Of a stretch of 32,673 bases of DNA, positions 1 to 10,127 are shown in pieces (within the stretch, counting starts at the first letter, position 1; every line of letters starts with the position of its first letter). This stretch comes from an uncultured Clostridium sp. (GTDB lineage Bacteria; Bacillota; Clostridia; TANB77; CAG-508), in NCBI GenBank assembly GCA_947303785.1, contig CAMYZH010000018.1, forward strand, positions 1 to 32,673. The letters run 5' to 3'. The notes under the pieces were generated by a model that did not search any database, was not told where the DNA came from, and saw nothing but the letters and a program-made list of their open reading frames with translations. The position numbers and the translations under genes are program-made.

Positions 1-798
1 ATTGGAATTAATGCAAATGTTGAAAGTTTATACAAAGCAGGAAATTCTTTTAATAGGAATGTAGCACAAAAAGAAAAAAAGGATATGCCTACTATTGGTA
101 GCTGGTATTCAAGAATTCTAAAAAAGGCAGAGGAAAATAAAAATCCTGATTATAGATTCCATTATAGTTACCTAATAAAAGTTATGAGACAATATGTTAG
201 AACATATAATGGTCAGATGGCTTACTTTGATGGGCAATCAACATTTGAATTGCTAGAAGGAATGCCTTTTATAAACTTAGATATATCACAACTAGAAGAA
301 AGATTTGCAAGACCACTTGCACAACAAGTTCTTCTTTCGTGGATTTGGGAAAAATATGTAAAGAAAAATAGTGAAGACAAATCGAAAGCTTCTAAAAAAA
401 GAGTATTAATCGATGAAGCATGGATGTTACTTCCATACCCTGAAGCAGTAGATTTCTTAAATACAATGGCTAGACGTGCAAGAAAGAGAAACGTTTCTCT
501 TGCAGTTATGTCACAGAGATTTCAAGATTTTTATGAGAAAAAAGAAGTTGAGGCAGTTTTAACATCATCAGACACAAAATTATTCTTAGCTCAAGATAAA
601 TCTGAAATACAATATATTAAAGAAGTTTTTAAATTGAGTGATGGTGAAGCTTACTTTTTGACAACATGTCAAAGAGGTGAAGGACTATTAAAAGTTGGAG
701 AAGATACTGCAATTATTGCTATACAACCAACTAAGAAAGAATTTGAATTTATTGAAACAAATATGAACAAATTAGTAGAAAAAAGACAAGACAATTAA
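1..798 (+). CDS. VirB4/TraC-family conjugation ATPase, C-terminal part (5'-truncated by window edge)
   Basis: Frame is open from base 1 (IGINANVESLYKAGNSFNRN... precedes the listed Met at 85). Contains Walker B-like VLIDEAWMLL, then ARRARKRNVSLAVMSQRFQDF and LFLAQDKSEIQYI, typical of VirB4/ConE-type ATPases. Confidence 0.85.
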   Translation: MGINANVESLYKAGNSFNRNVAQKEKKDMPTIGSWYSRILKKAEENKNPDYRFHYSYLIKVMRQYVRTYNGQMAYFDGQSTFELLEGMPFINLDISQLEERFARPLAQQVLLSWIWEKYVKKNSEDKSKASKKRVLIDEAWMLLPYPEAVDFLNTMARRARKRNVSLAVMSQRFQDFYEKKEVEAVLTSSDTKLFLAQDKSEIQYIKEVFKLSDGEAYFLTTCQRGEGLLKVGEDTAIIAIQPTKKEFEFIETNMNKLVEKRQDN

Positions 799-812
799 AG
801 ATAGGAGACTAA

Positions 813-2069
813 ATGAAAAGTAAGTTTATAGTTACAATAATAATAGTACTATTATCAGTAACATTAATACCTAATTTCATATATGCAGTTGATTTAAAAA
901 ATCTAGAAGTTAATAGAGGAACTTTTGCGGATTTTGATGGAACTTATACAGAAGATGCATGGAACAAGTTAAAAGATGAAGCAAAAGCCGATGTTAATAC
1001 AGAAAATGGAAAAAAGAAAATGCAATTAGATGAAACAATTTCATTAGGTGCTGGAGTAGGAACAATATTAGGAACGATTGCATTGCTACCAATGGTTATA
1101 ATATCAACTGGATTAACAGCTATAACAAGAGGAGCAGATGATCTGTTAATTAAGGGAGATACAGTAACTGCATGGGATGAGAGTAAAAAAGCAGAGCTAG
1201 GAAAAGTAGGAGGATATTCAATTAACTTTTTTACAATAGAAGATACTGTTTTTGGAAAAATAGAATTATTTGATGCAGATTATTTTTTAACAGACAAAAA
1301 TGATGATCAAATAAATCAAGCAATTAAAGATTCAGTTGCAATTTTTTATTACATACTTAGAATTATAGCTTTAATATTAGGTTTACTTACATTAATATAT
1401 GTTGGAATTAGAATGGCATTATCTACAGTAGCCTCAGAAACGGCAAAATACAAAAATATGTTAAAAAATTGGTTAGTAAGTATGATTTTAATATTTGCAA
1501 TGCCATATATCATAGGAATTATTAATTTAGTAGCAAATACAATTACAAATCTTTTTGCAACTGCAAATGCAAACAAAGGATTTGAAAAATCAATATTATG
1601 GCAAACTTTAAATTTATTTAATATTACCTCAGGCTGGTCATATATAGCTACAGCATTAATGTATATTGTAATTACATTTTATCAGATTAAATTTTTCTTG
1701 ATGTATTTTAATAGATTATTATCAATGGGATTCTTAATAGTAATTTCTCCATTGATAACAATATTATATACACTTGATACAACAAAGATATCTGGACAAG
1801 GCGGTAAATCACCTGTATTTAGCAGTTGGTTTAGAGAATATGCCATAAATGCATTTTTACAGCCATTACATGCAGGAATATATCTGTTTTTTATAGCCTC
1901 AGCAAATGAGATATTTAAAGTAGCTCCACTACTTGCAGTATTATTTTTTGGGATGTTATCAAAAGCAGAGTCTATAGTTAAAAACATAATTGGTATGTCA
2001 AATACTCAATCAATTCGAGGAATGAAAGAGTATTTGCCAGTAAATAGAGTAAAAGACTTTTTAAGATAG
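813..2069 (+). CDS. VirB6/TrbL-like polytopic membrane protein (paralog 1)
   Basis: Signal-like N-terminus, multiple TM segments, and the motif IYVGIRMALSTVASETAKYKNMLKNWLVS shared with two other proteins in the cluster. SD ggagac upstream. Confidence 0.75.
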   Translation: MKSKFIVTIIIVLLSVTLIPNFIYAVDLKNLEVNRGTFADFDGTYTEDAWNKLKDEAKADVNTENGKKKMQLDETISLGAGVGTILGTIALLPMVIISTGLTAITRGADDLLIKGDTVTAWDESKKAELGKVGGYSINFFTIEDTVFGKIELFDADYFLTDKNDDQINQAIKDSVAIFYYILRIIALILGLLTLIYVGIRMALSTVASETAKYKNMLKNWLVSMILIFAMPYIIGIINLVANTITNLFATANANKGFEKSILWQTLNLFNITSGWSYIATALMYIVITFYQIKFFLMYFNRLLSMGFLIVISPLITILYTLDTTKISGQGGKSPVFSSWFREYAINAFLQPLHAGIYLFFIASANEIFKVAPLLAVLFFGMLSKAESIVKNIIGMSNTQSIRGMKEYLPVNRVKDFLR

Positions 2070-2079
2070 GAGAGGTTGA

Positions 2080-4077
2080 ATGAAGTTTAAATTAAATAAA
2101 CTAATATGGAGCATAATTATAACAATTACAATTTTTAATTTATTTATTTCCATATTTGAAACATCTTATAATCAGGTTTTAGCTTCAGATGGCGCAACTG
2201 CCATAGAGGAAATTGATGAAGAAGCAGAAGACGATTCTATATTTGATACAATTATCTCATTTGGCGCAGGAGTTGCAGGAGGAGCTGTATCAGGATTAGG
2301 ATTTCTTATAGATGGTGCAGTAGGACTTATTAGTAAATTTATACAAATACCATTATTAATAATTGCAACAGTTGTACAAGGTTTTATATGGGGAATAGCA
2401 AAAGTTAATGGAAGCGAAATAGAAGGCTTTGTAACTCCGGATGATATTATTTTTAATAGAGTAGGAATAACTAATATCAATTTCTTTGATATATCATCTG
2501 CAGGAGACCAATCAATAGTTCAGACAATAAGAATAAATATAGCTACATGGTACTACATCTTAAGAGTATTTGCTACAGTAATACTACTTGCTGTACTAAT
2601 ATATATAGGTATAAGAATGGCCTTATCGACTGTTGCATCAGAACAAGCACAATATAAGAGAATGTTAAAAGATTGGGCAGTAAGTTTTGCTCTAATATTC
2701 TTTTTAAACTATATCATTATATTTACTCTTGAAGTTAATAATGCATTAGTTGCATTACTTAGTAAACCAGCTAAGGTTACTATAGGAAGTGGAGTAATGA
2801 CTTCACTTACAGAGATGATTGTACTACATGGTGCTATAAAATCATGGGGAGCGTTTATAGTATATTTTTCAATAATAGGTATGACAGCAGCATTTTTAAT
2901 TATGTATATGAAACGTATGTTAACAATAGGGTTTTTGATAATAATATCTCCTTTAATAACAATTACATATTCAATCGACAAAGCAAAAGATGGGAAAGCT
3001 CAAGCCGTTAATACTTGGCTAAAAGAATTTATATATAATGTATTAATACAACCATTTCACTGTATAATATATTTGACATTTGTATCTACTATATTAAACA
3101 CGTTAGGAACAAAGGCATCACTTGTAAAATTAGCATTGGCAGTAATGTGTATCAGATTTGTATGGAAAGCTGAAGAAATTGTTAAAACTATATTTGGATT
3201 CAAAGGTGCATCAAGTATGGCAGAAGGATCGTTAGCGGCTGTAGCTACAGTTAATTCAATTGCTAGGACATTATCAAAACAAGGAGGAAGAGCTGCAAAT
3301 GCAGTTGCAAACCATACTCAATTTGGGCAAAATATAGCAAATAAAATTAGTTCAACAAGAGTTGGACAGATGTACCAAAATGCTTCAAATTCATATAGAA
3401 ACCTATTACAAAGTAATAGTGTGGGTGGAGCATTGACTAGAGCAGCAACTAAAACTTTAAGAGAAGGAAAGGCTGTAGGAATAGGTATAGCAGCAGGAAG
3501 CATGGAAATGGGTGCAAATACAAAAGCAAATGCATTTCATGTTGGTGTAGAATCTTATGGGGTAGCTAAAAGCCTTATGGATCCTAACAAAGATCCATAC
3601 AATAATTATAATAATCTACAAGCTAGTAAAAAAGATTTTGATAGATATGCAGATTTAATTGCAAATAATAATAATTTTGCTTTTCAAAATTATAGAACAG
3701 ACGTAAACAATAAAAACAATTTAAAAACATATGCACAATCATTAATAGGTGCAAACATGGATTATTTAAATGACAATATACAAAATGCCTTAAGACATTT
3801 ATCTGCAACTGATCCTAATTATGATGTAAATACTCAGCAAGGAATGCAATTTTTAAGGGATTTACAAGATATGGCTTTAAATCAAAATTTGGATTTTAAT
3901 GATCCAAATACAAATCCATTACATAGGAATTGGACTCAAGCAGAAAAAGATGTTGTTACAGCTATACAAGTAAGAAACTTGGCAGGAGCTGTAAATGGAT
4001 TACATCAGAATTATCAAGTATATGGAAGTCCTAATGCAAACCAAGATATTGATAATTATATTGATACTTTAACTTAA
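2080..4077 (+). CDS. VirB6/TrbL-like polytopic membrane protein (paralog 2) with long Asn/Gln-rich hydrophilic C-terminal tail
   Basis: INFFDISSAG...NIATWYYILRVFA...IYIGIRMALSTVASEQAQYKRMLKDW motif shared with paralogs 1 and 3. SD aggag upstream. Confidence 0.75.
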   Translation: MKFKLNKLIWSIIITITIFNLFISIFETSYNQVLASDGATAIEEIDEEAEDDSIFDTIISFGAGVAGGAVSGLGFLIDGAVGLISKFIQIPLLIIATVVQGFIWGIAKVNGSEIEGFVTPDDIIFNRVGITNINFFDISSAGDQSIVQTIRINIATWYYILRVFATVILLAVLIYIGIRMALSTVASEQAQYKRMLKDWAVSFALIFFLNYIIIFTLEVNNALVALLSKPAKVTIGSGVMTSLTEMIVLHGAIKSWGAFIVYFSIIGMTAAFLIMYMKRMLTIGFLIIISPLITITYSIDKAKDGKAQAVNTWLKEFIYNVLIQPFHCIIYLTFVSTILNTLGTKASLVKLALAVMCIRFVWKAEEIVKTIFGFKGASSMAEGSLAAVATVNSIARTLSKQGGRAANAVANHTQFGQNIANKISSTRVGQMYQNASNSYRNLLQSNSVGGALTRAATKTLREGKAVGIGIAAGSMEMGANTKANAFHVGVESYGVAKSLMDPNKDPYNNYNNLQASKKDFDRYADLIANNNNFAFQNYRTDVNNKNNLKTYAQSLIGANMDYLNDNIQNALRHLSATDPNYDVNTQQGMQFLRDLQDMALNQNLDFNDPNTNPLHRNWTQAEKDVVTAIQVRNLAGAVNGLHQNYQVYGSPNANQDIDNYIDTLT

Positions 4078-4095
4078 AAAGTGAGGAGATTAAAG

Positions 4096-4659
4096 TTGAA
4101 AAAAAGAAAAAATAATACCCAAAAATATCTGTCAGCAATAATCATAGTACTTGTAATAATAGCTATTATTTTTATTGTAGCAATAAGAAAAAACAAAAAG
4201 AAAAAAAATGAAAATATATCAACTAATTCAAAAAACATGACTATACAAGAGACTGAGCAAACAGATATTTCTCAAGAAGATGAAATCAAAACCTTAACAG
4301 AATCTAAGAGAATAAAAAGGTATATTGGGATATTTTTTGATAATATAGAAAATGGAGATTATGAAACAGAATACAATAAGTTAAACGAAGAATTTAAAAA
4401 CACATATTTTCCAACACTAGATAGTTTTGAAGAATATGTGAATAGATATTTAAATCCTAGTATAATAGGTGTGTCATATGACAATTTTGAAAGACTGGGT
4501 AACAATAAAACAGGGAATATGTATGTTGTATGGCTTACAATCGGAAATATTTATCAAAGAAAATTAACAGAAGACGAAGAATTAGAGCAAACAAATTTTA
4601 TCATATTAGAGCATAATTATAACAATTACGAATTATCATTTAGTGTAAATGAAGAATAG
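4096..4659 (+). CDS. Single-TM protein with extracytoplasmic domain, possibly NTF2/VirB8-like
   Basis: ORF listed from GTG 4081, but that GTG lies within the SD (gtgaggag). A TTG at 4096 is better placed. N-terminal TM YLSAIIIVLVIIAIIFIVAI, then about 130 residues of soluble domain. Confidence 0.6.
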   Translation: MKKRKNNTQKYLSAIIIVLVIIAIIFIVAIRKNKKKKNENISTNSKNMTIQETEQTDISQEDEIKTLTESKRIKRYIGIFFDNIENGDYETEYNKLNEEFKNTYFPTLDSFEEYVNRYLNPSIIGVSYDNFERLGNNKTGNMYVVWLTIGNIYQRKLTEDEELEQTNFIILEHNYNNYELSFSVNEE

Positions 4660-4667
4660 GAGGAATA

Positions 4668-5612
4668 ATGTTTTTAAAATTAAGATTACAAATAAGAAAT
4701 TTCTTCAAAAAGCACAAAAATGTAATAATAGTAGTTTTTATTATATGGTTAATAGTAATTATAGTAAATTATCTTCTTTCACATAGAAAAAAAGAAGAAA
4801 CTATAAGTGTAACATATGCCCCTCATGAATCTGTTTTGAAAAGTGATTTTGATGTTCCAAAAGAGCTTCAAACACCAATAGAAGACTTTATAGATAATTA
4901 TATTAATAAATGTAATGATAAAGATTTTTCTGGAGCATATAGCATGCTTACAGATAGTTGCAAAAGATATGTATTTGATGATTCAGAAGATAATTTTATA
5001 CAATATGTAAAATCAGTGTTTGACACAAATAAAAGATATAGTATTCAAGATTATTCAAATTATGGATCATACTATATTTATGAAGTAAAGATAATAGATG
5101 ATATTTTGGCTACAGGGCTTACTAATCAAGAATTTTCATATTACACTGAAAAATGGGCAATAAGCCAAGATGGAAAAAATTTAAAATTAAATGTTAGAGA
5201 CTATATGGGACATAGTGAGTTAAAAAGAAATGGAGAAGACGACAATTTAAAAGTAAGAATAGAAGCTCGTGATGAGTATTATGGTTATGAAATATATACA
5301 ATTAGAATAACCAATAAAACAGAAAAAGATGTTGTAATGTTTGACACATTATATGGAAATGAAATAGTTCTAGAATCTGGTTCAGATTCTAGAATGCCTT
5401 CAAATGTTAGTGCTGAAATTCACTTAATTCCAGAAGAAACACGAACATTTCAAGTTACTGTCCCAAAATTCTATGATGAATCACAAAAGACAAGTAGTAT
5501 TACATTCAATAAAATAAGAATAATGAATGATATGTATACAGGTCATGAACAAACTATAGAAGAAGAGGAAGAACATACAGAAAAAACATATAGTATGAGT
5601 ATATCAATGTAA
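4668..5612 (+). CDS. Single-TM protein with NTF2-like/VirB8-like extracytoplasmic region
   Basis: N-terminal TM (VIIVVFIIWLIVIIVNYLL), then PIEDFIDNYINKCNDKDFSGAYSMLTDSCKRY, an NTF2-like start. SD aggagg upstream. Confidence 0.6.
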   Translation: MFLKLRLQIRNFFKKHKNVIIVVFIIWLIVIIVNYLLSHRKKEETISVTYAPHESVLKSDFDVPKELQTPIEDFIDNYINKCNDKDFSGAYSMLTDSCKRYVFDDSEDNFIQYVKSVFDTNKRYSIQDYSNYGSYYIYEVKIIDDILATGLTNQEFSYYTEKWAISQDGKNLKLNVRDYMGHSELKRNGEDDNLKVRIEARDEYYGYEIYTIRITNKTEKDVVMFDTLYGNEIVLESGSDSRMPSNVSAEIHLIPEETRTFQVTVPKFYDESQKTSSITFNKIRIMNDMYTGHEQTIEEEEEHTEKTYSMSISM

Positions 5613-5658
5613 AATATAGGTTAATAATATTATTACAATAATAGTAAACAAAAGGTAG

Positions 5659-8600
5659 GTGATGGCCATGAATGAAGAAGAAAGAGAAAAAGTAAATCGT
5701 CAGCAAAATGAAGAAGCAGCAAATGAGCAAGAACAAGAAAATCAAGAAGCAGTACAGCAACAACAACAGCAGAGCGCTCTTCAAAGAAATTCTATAGAAT
5801 CAGATGACGAACAATCAAAAGAAGAAAAGGAATCGAGAAATAAACATGATGAAAGTAGTTCTGTAGAAAAAGCTACTAAGATGGCTGAAACTGCAAAAAA
5901 AGCAGAGTCAGTTGCCAGAACGGGAATAAAACTGGCTAAATCACCTGTTGCAGTAATAATAATTATTGCGGTTATAGTAATACTTGCATTAATAGGTATA
6001 ATAAGCTTTTTTACAACTATGCCACAATTTATGTGGAATAGATTAAAACAAATAGCAGTAGATTTGTGGGATGGATTTCAAGGCTACATAATTGGTATGG
6101 ATGAAGCATCTGTAAACAATTCAGATATAATCTATGTTGGACAATATTTATATGATATGGGCTATGATTTAGTTGGTATGGGATTTGCAGAAAGTGTTGT
6201 AATTGCAGGAGAACCAGCTATAATATCAGAACATGGACTATCAACATCTCAAATAACAAGTGCCAATCCATGGGAATTTAAAGACCTTGAACTTTTACAA
6301 TCAGTTAAAGATGGATATATATATAAACCAACAGACGAAATACCAAAAGGACAAATAGTTGCAATGGATGCTCCATTTTTAAGAGCTTATCTAGTTGCAG
6401 AAAACAGGACATATTTAATAAATAATTATACATATAATCTTAAAGACTATTATAGCAGCTTTATTAATGGTTCGTTTTTTAGTGAAGGACATAAGGTATG
6501 GGGGACAGGTCTTATTCATTTAGATAGAGGATTAACAGATGCACTAAGAATGAAATATGATGCAATAAGAGTAGGTGAACTTAATTTAGGTGAATTAATA
6601 GATGGAGTAAAAATAGATAGAGAAACAAATACATTAAGAATTAGAAGATTAAATCTTGAAGCAATGATATTGGATTCACATTTTGATTATACAACATTCA
6701 ACCTATCAGGATGGTCTGGAAGATATGGAAAACCATTTGAATTATTACTTACAATTCATCAAGCGACAATGGCACCAGACTTAGTAAAAGAAATTGCAAT
6801 GAATCCAAAATTAGATGCAAAAGTAAATGTAAAATTACGAGACACAGATTTTAATGGAAAAGTTTATGTAGACGGAAAATCAATAGCAGAATTAGAAGCT
6901 GAAGGAGCATATGATGAAGAAACAATTAAAGCATTAAAGGATTTAGAAAATGGAAGAGCTTCAGAGATTAAAACATCAATACCATATATTTCTAGTGTAA
7001 CAAATCACTGGTTTAGAAATGTTTATTTTGAAGGAACAAGTTCAATTGGAGCCAAAAATGGAGTACAAGTTGGAATAGATGAAGATGAAGATGGTATCGA
7101 AGACTACAATGAAGAAAGAGGATTAAACAAAACACAAAAAACAAGAGCACTATCATCAAGTGATAATGTGTATTCATTTCAAACAACTACGGAGGAAATG
7201 GATTATACTGGAGATCCAATTCCTGGGGTTGAAGGAAAAATTACATTTAGAGGAAATGTATTAAATGGAGTTTCACAAAATAAAGATGCAGTAAGAGGTG
7301 TTACTAATCCGACAACAAAAAAACTTTTTACAGACAAATATTATATTTATGATGGAACAGTTGCAAGAGCAAAGGCAATTCAAGATGCTAGAGCCAAAAA
7401 AGATGATAGCCTAAAAGAAGAAATAAGATTTACTAAAGAATCACTTCATGCTTTTACTATTCTTGAAGAAAGTGAATCATTAGATTCACAGTACATATAT
7501 AGAGACTTAAAAGAATTAGTAATAGAGCTTGGATATTTTGAAAGAGAAGATTTTGAAATCATTGAAAGTCAAGTATTAGAGTGGCCTTTACCAGACTTTA
7601 AGAGAAAGGGATGGCCTGATAAAAAATATGAAAAACAAATAATAGAATATGGAACAGTTATGCTTTGTGAAGAAAGTGTTGACCTTATAAGAGAAAAAGA
7701 AAAAGAAGACTCTGATGCAGGTGCTACCTCGACAGCATCAAGTGGATATCAAACGCCACCTTATAATGATGATGTTGGTAAAGCAGATTTTAAACCAGAA
7801 ACAAGAGCTATAGTAGATGCACATAAAAATGATTTTAATGTAGACAATTTCCATTCAAAGATGAATAGTTATGGAGGATATGAAAATTATGTAAAGAGCC
7901 TCGGTGGAGTCTTTGAACGATATGCAGGTGAAGATAATATTGCAGAAGTTACAACAGTAGAAGAATTAATTGATGTTTCAGAATATGTTTATGGATTAAT
8001 GACAATTTGGGGATTTGATTACAGCAATGGAGATCCAGGACATTATGGAATTTGGGGAGCTAATAATAGTGCTGTCAAAGATGATGGCTTTTATAAAGGA
8101 AGAACTAATGGTGCAACAGGCAGTTGTGCAAGTCCAAGAGATAGTATTGATGGAAGATGCTCAGCTAAAAAAGGATTATCAAACATGACTACAAATTGTA
8201 ACTGGTCAGTTGATTTATGTTATTTTAAAGCTGGATTATTCTCATTTAAAGATACTAGTAAGCCAACAAGTTCTTGCGATTTAGGAGATTTAATGAGTCA
8301 TGGTGGAGAAACAATAGAAACCATTGAAGAATTACAACCTGGGGACATTATTGAATGTTATCGAAATCCAGTTCCAAATAAATCAGATACTTCAACATGG
8401 CGCGATAGCAAATGGTATCATGTATGCTTTGTTGGAGAAAGAAATGATACTGAAAGAACAATAACATTATATGATGGTGGTCATTTCTTTACAAATAGTG
8501 GATATTATAAAAATGTTATAAAATTAGATAATCCTGGATGGCCACTTGATAACAATGGTTGGGGAGCGATTAGACTTTCAAACCTTGGTTATGGACTAGT

Positions 8601-9453
8601 TGGCTACCCTGAAGATTTAGATGTTATTGCAATGGGTGATGGAATCGTAAAAGCAGTTTTAACAGAAGAAAATAATCCATACACATATTCAACAATTTCA
8701 AGAAAAATTGATGGTACTGAAGCAGAAGAACCAGAATATTTTTATAAGCCAAGTGAACAAACATTAGAAGGAATTGTAATAAAACTATCTGGAGATACAA
8801 AACTTAAAGGATATACACTAACAGTTTATGGATTTGATTTAGATGAAGACATAGCAATTGGAAAAAAATTAAAAACAGGAGATGTTATAGGAAAAACAAT
8901 AAAATCCAATATGTGTTTTATTCTGCAGGATAGAGACAAAGCTGTAGTAGAAAATATTGAAGATTTTATTAAAGTGCCAGAAGGAAATCAAGATTTAAGA
9001 ATGGAAGACGATTTTGATGTATCTGATAGCAGTAATTTTGTAACTGATATTGAACAATTCAAAAAAATGTTTGCAGGCTATACAAATATCATTAATAATG
9101 CAGAAGCATTTATGCAAATGCAAGAAAAATATCAGGTGAATGCAGTATTTGCAGCATGTGTAACAATAGCAGAATCAAGCGGGGGAACTGCATGGGCTGC
9201 AATATCTCCAAGTACACATAATTGGTTTAGTATAAAAGGATCATATAATGGAAGCTCATTAAATGGATGGAGAAGCTATCCAAGCTTTGCTGTCGCAGTT
9301 GACGATTTTGGAAATTTAATTGCAAATGGAAGTTATTATTATAAACAAGGAAAGAAAAAGGTTTCACAAATTGGACCAACATATTGTAATGAGCAATGGG
9401 CAGTTACAGTAAATCAATTAATGGCTGATAAATACAAAAAAATAGTTAATTAA
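5659..9453 (+). CDS. Large bitopic modular cell-wall hydrolase of the T4SS-like cluster: TM, novel region, NlpC/CHAP-like domain, M23-like (apparently degenerate) domain, GH73-like glucosaminidase
   Basis: TM KSPVAVIIIIAVIVILALIGIISFF; Cys/His-containing segment TTNCNWSVDLCYFKAG...LQPGDIIECY...WYHVCFVGE; beta-rich DVIAMGDGIVKAV...GIVIKLSGDTKLKGYTLTVYGFDLDEDIAIGKKLKTGDVIGKT; C-terminal AVFAACVTIAESSGGTAWAAISPSTHNWFSIKGSY, a glucosaminidase-type lysozyme fold. Start could also be ATG 5662 or 5668. Confidence 0.75.
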   Translation: MMAMNEEEREKVNRQQNEEAANEQEQENQEAVQQQQQQSALQRNSIESDDEQSKEEKESRNKHDESSSVEKATKMAETAKKAESVARTGIKLAKSPVAVIIIIAVIVILALIGIISFFTTMPQFMWNRLKQIAVDLWDGFQGYIIGMDEASVNNSDIIYVGQYLYDMGYDLVGMGFAESVVIAGEPAIISEHGLSTSQITSANPWEFKDLELLQSVKDGYIYKPTDEIPKGQIVAMDAPFLRAYLVAENRTYLINNYTYNLKDYYSSFINGSFFSEGHKVWGTGLIHLDRGLTDALRMKYDAIRVGELNLGELIDGVKIDRETNTLRIRRLNLEAMILDSHFDYTTFNLSGWSGRYGKPFELLLTIHQATMAPDLVKEIAMNPKLDAKVNVKLRDTDFNGKVYVDGKSIAELEAEGAYDEETIKALKDLENGRASEIKTSIPYISSVTNHWFRNVYFEGTSSIGAKNGVQVGIDEDEDGIEDYNEERGLNKTQKTRALSSSDNVYSFQTTTEEMDYTGDPIPGVEGKITFRGNVLNGVSQNKDAVRGVTNPTTKKLFTDKYYIYDGTVARAKAIQDARAKKDDSLKEEIRFTKESLHAFTILEESESLDSQYIYRDLKELVIELGYFEREDFEIIESQVLEWPLPDFKRKGWPDKKYEKQIIEYGTVMLCEESVDLIREKEKEDSDAGATSTASSGYQTPPYNDDVGKADFKPETRAIVDAHKNDFNVDNFHSKMNSYGGYENYVKSLGGVFERYAGEDNIAEVTTVEELIDVSEYVYGLMTIWGFDYSNGDPGHYGIWGANNSAVKDDGFYKGRTNGATGSCASPRDSIDGRCSAKKGLSNMTTNCNWSVDLCYFKAGLFSFKDTSKPTSSCDLGDLMSHGGETIETIEELQPGDIIECYRNPVPNKSDTSTWRDSKWYHVCFVGERNDTERTITLYDGGHFFTNSGYYKNVIKLDNPGWPLDNNGWGAIRLSNLGYGLVGYPEDLDVIAMGDGIVKAVLTEENNPYTYSTISRKIDGTEAEEPEYFYKPSEQTLEGIVIKLSGDTKLKGYTLTVYGFDLDEDIAIGKKLKTGDVIGKTIKSNMCFILQDRDKAVVENIEDFIKVPEGNQDLRMEDDFDVSDSSNFVTDIEQFKKMFAGYTNIINNAEAFMQMQEKYQVNAVFAACVTIAESSGGTAWAAISPSTHNWFSIKGSYNGSSLNGWRSYPSFAVAVDDFGNLIANGSYYYKQGKKKVSQIGPTYCNEQWAVTVNQLMADKYKKIVN

Positions 9454-9486
9454 CAAAAACCATATTTATAAGGAGGTTATAATACT

Positions 9487-10089
9487 ATGAAAAAGAAAAG
9501 AATAATGCTTGTATCAATATTTATAATACTTTTTTTAATAATGGTTATTACAATTATTCTAATTTCATTAAAGAAAAATGAAAATACTGAACTAGCAAGT
9601 ACAGTAGAAGAAGATAAAAAGGTAATTGATAGTGTTAAAGACTATTATAAAAATGTAGAAGGCCAGATAGTTCCAGATAATTATAATTTCTTAGCTAGAA
9701 TGTATGAAGGAAATGTATCAAGCAATGATATTTATAAACAAATATATATGTTTGTATTTGTAGGTATGCCAGAAGTTAATAAAGAATTGGGAGAAAATCC
9801 TTCAGATGAATTAATATCAGAAGTATACAAACAAAAAGAGAATATCATTTCATCATACTATGGTATAGAAACGGAAGATGAATTTAAAGAATTTATAGAT
9901 AAAACAGCAAATATAAAATATGAAGATTTTCAAAATGCAATATTTACATTTGACAATTATGTAGAAAATGATGAATATACAACATTAGATTTAGAAATAC
10001 AATATTCAAATGGAAATTTAAGCTTGCAAATAAGTATCATAAATCAAATAACAGAAGGAAAGCCAAGTATTAAGTTTGTAGCTAAATAA
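9487..10089 (+). CDS. Hypothetical single-TM protein (SurA-N/trigger-like helical exterior domain possible)
   Basis: Good SD (aaggagg), N-terminal TM, continuous with the operon. Confidence 0.55.
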   Translation: MKKKRIMLVSIFIILFLIMVITIILISLKKNENTELASTVEEDKKVIDSVKDYYKNVEGQIVPDNYNFLARMYEGNVSSNDIYKQIYMFVFVGMPEVNKELGENPSDELISEVYKQKENIISSYYGIETEDEFKEFIDKTANIKYEDFQNAIFTFDNYVENDEYTTLDLEIQYSNGNLSLQISIINQITEGKPSIKFVAK

Positions 10090-10127
10090 TAATAAATAAT
10101 TTCAGAAATTTTTGTAAGGAGTGAAAG

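Noticed and set aside
1349-3808. Several minus-strand ORFs within VirB6-like genes
   Set aside because: Fully overlap convincing + CDSs and look like compositional shadows.
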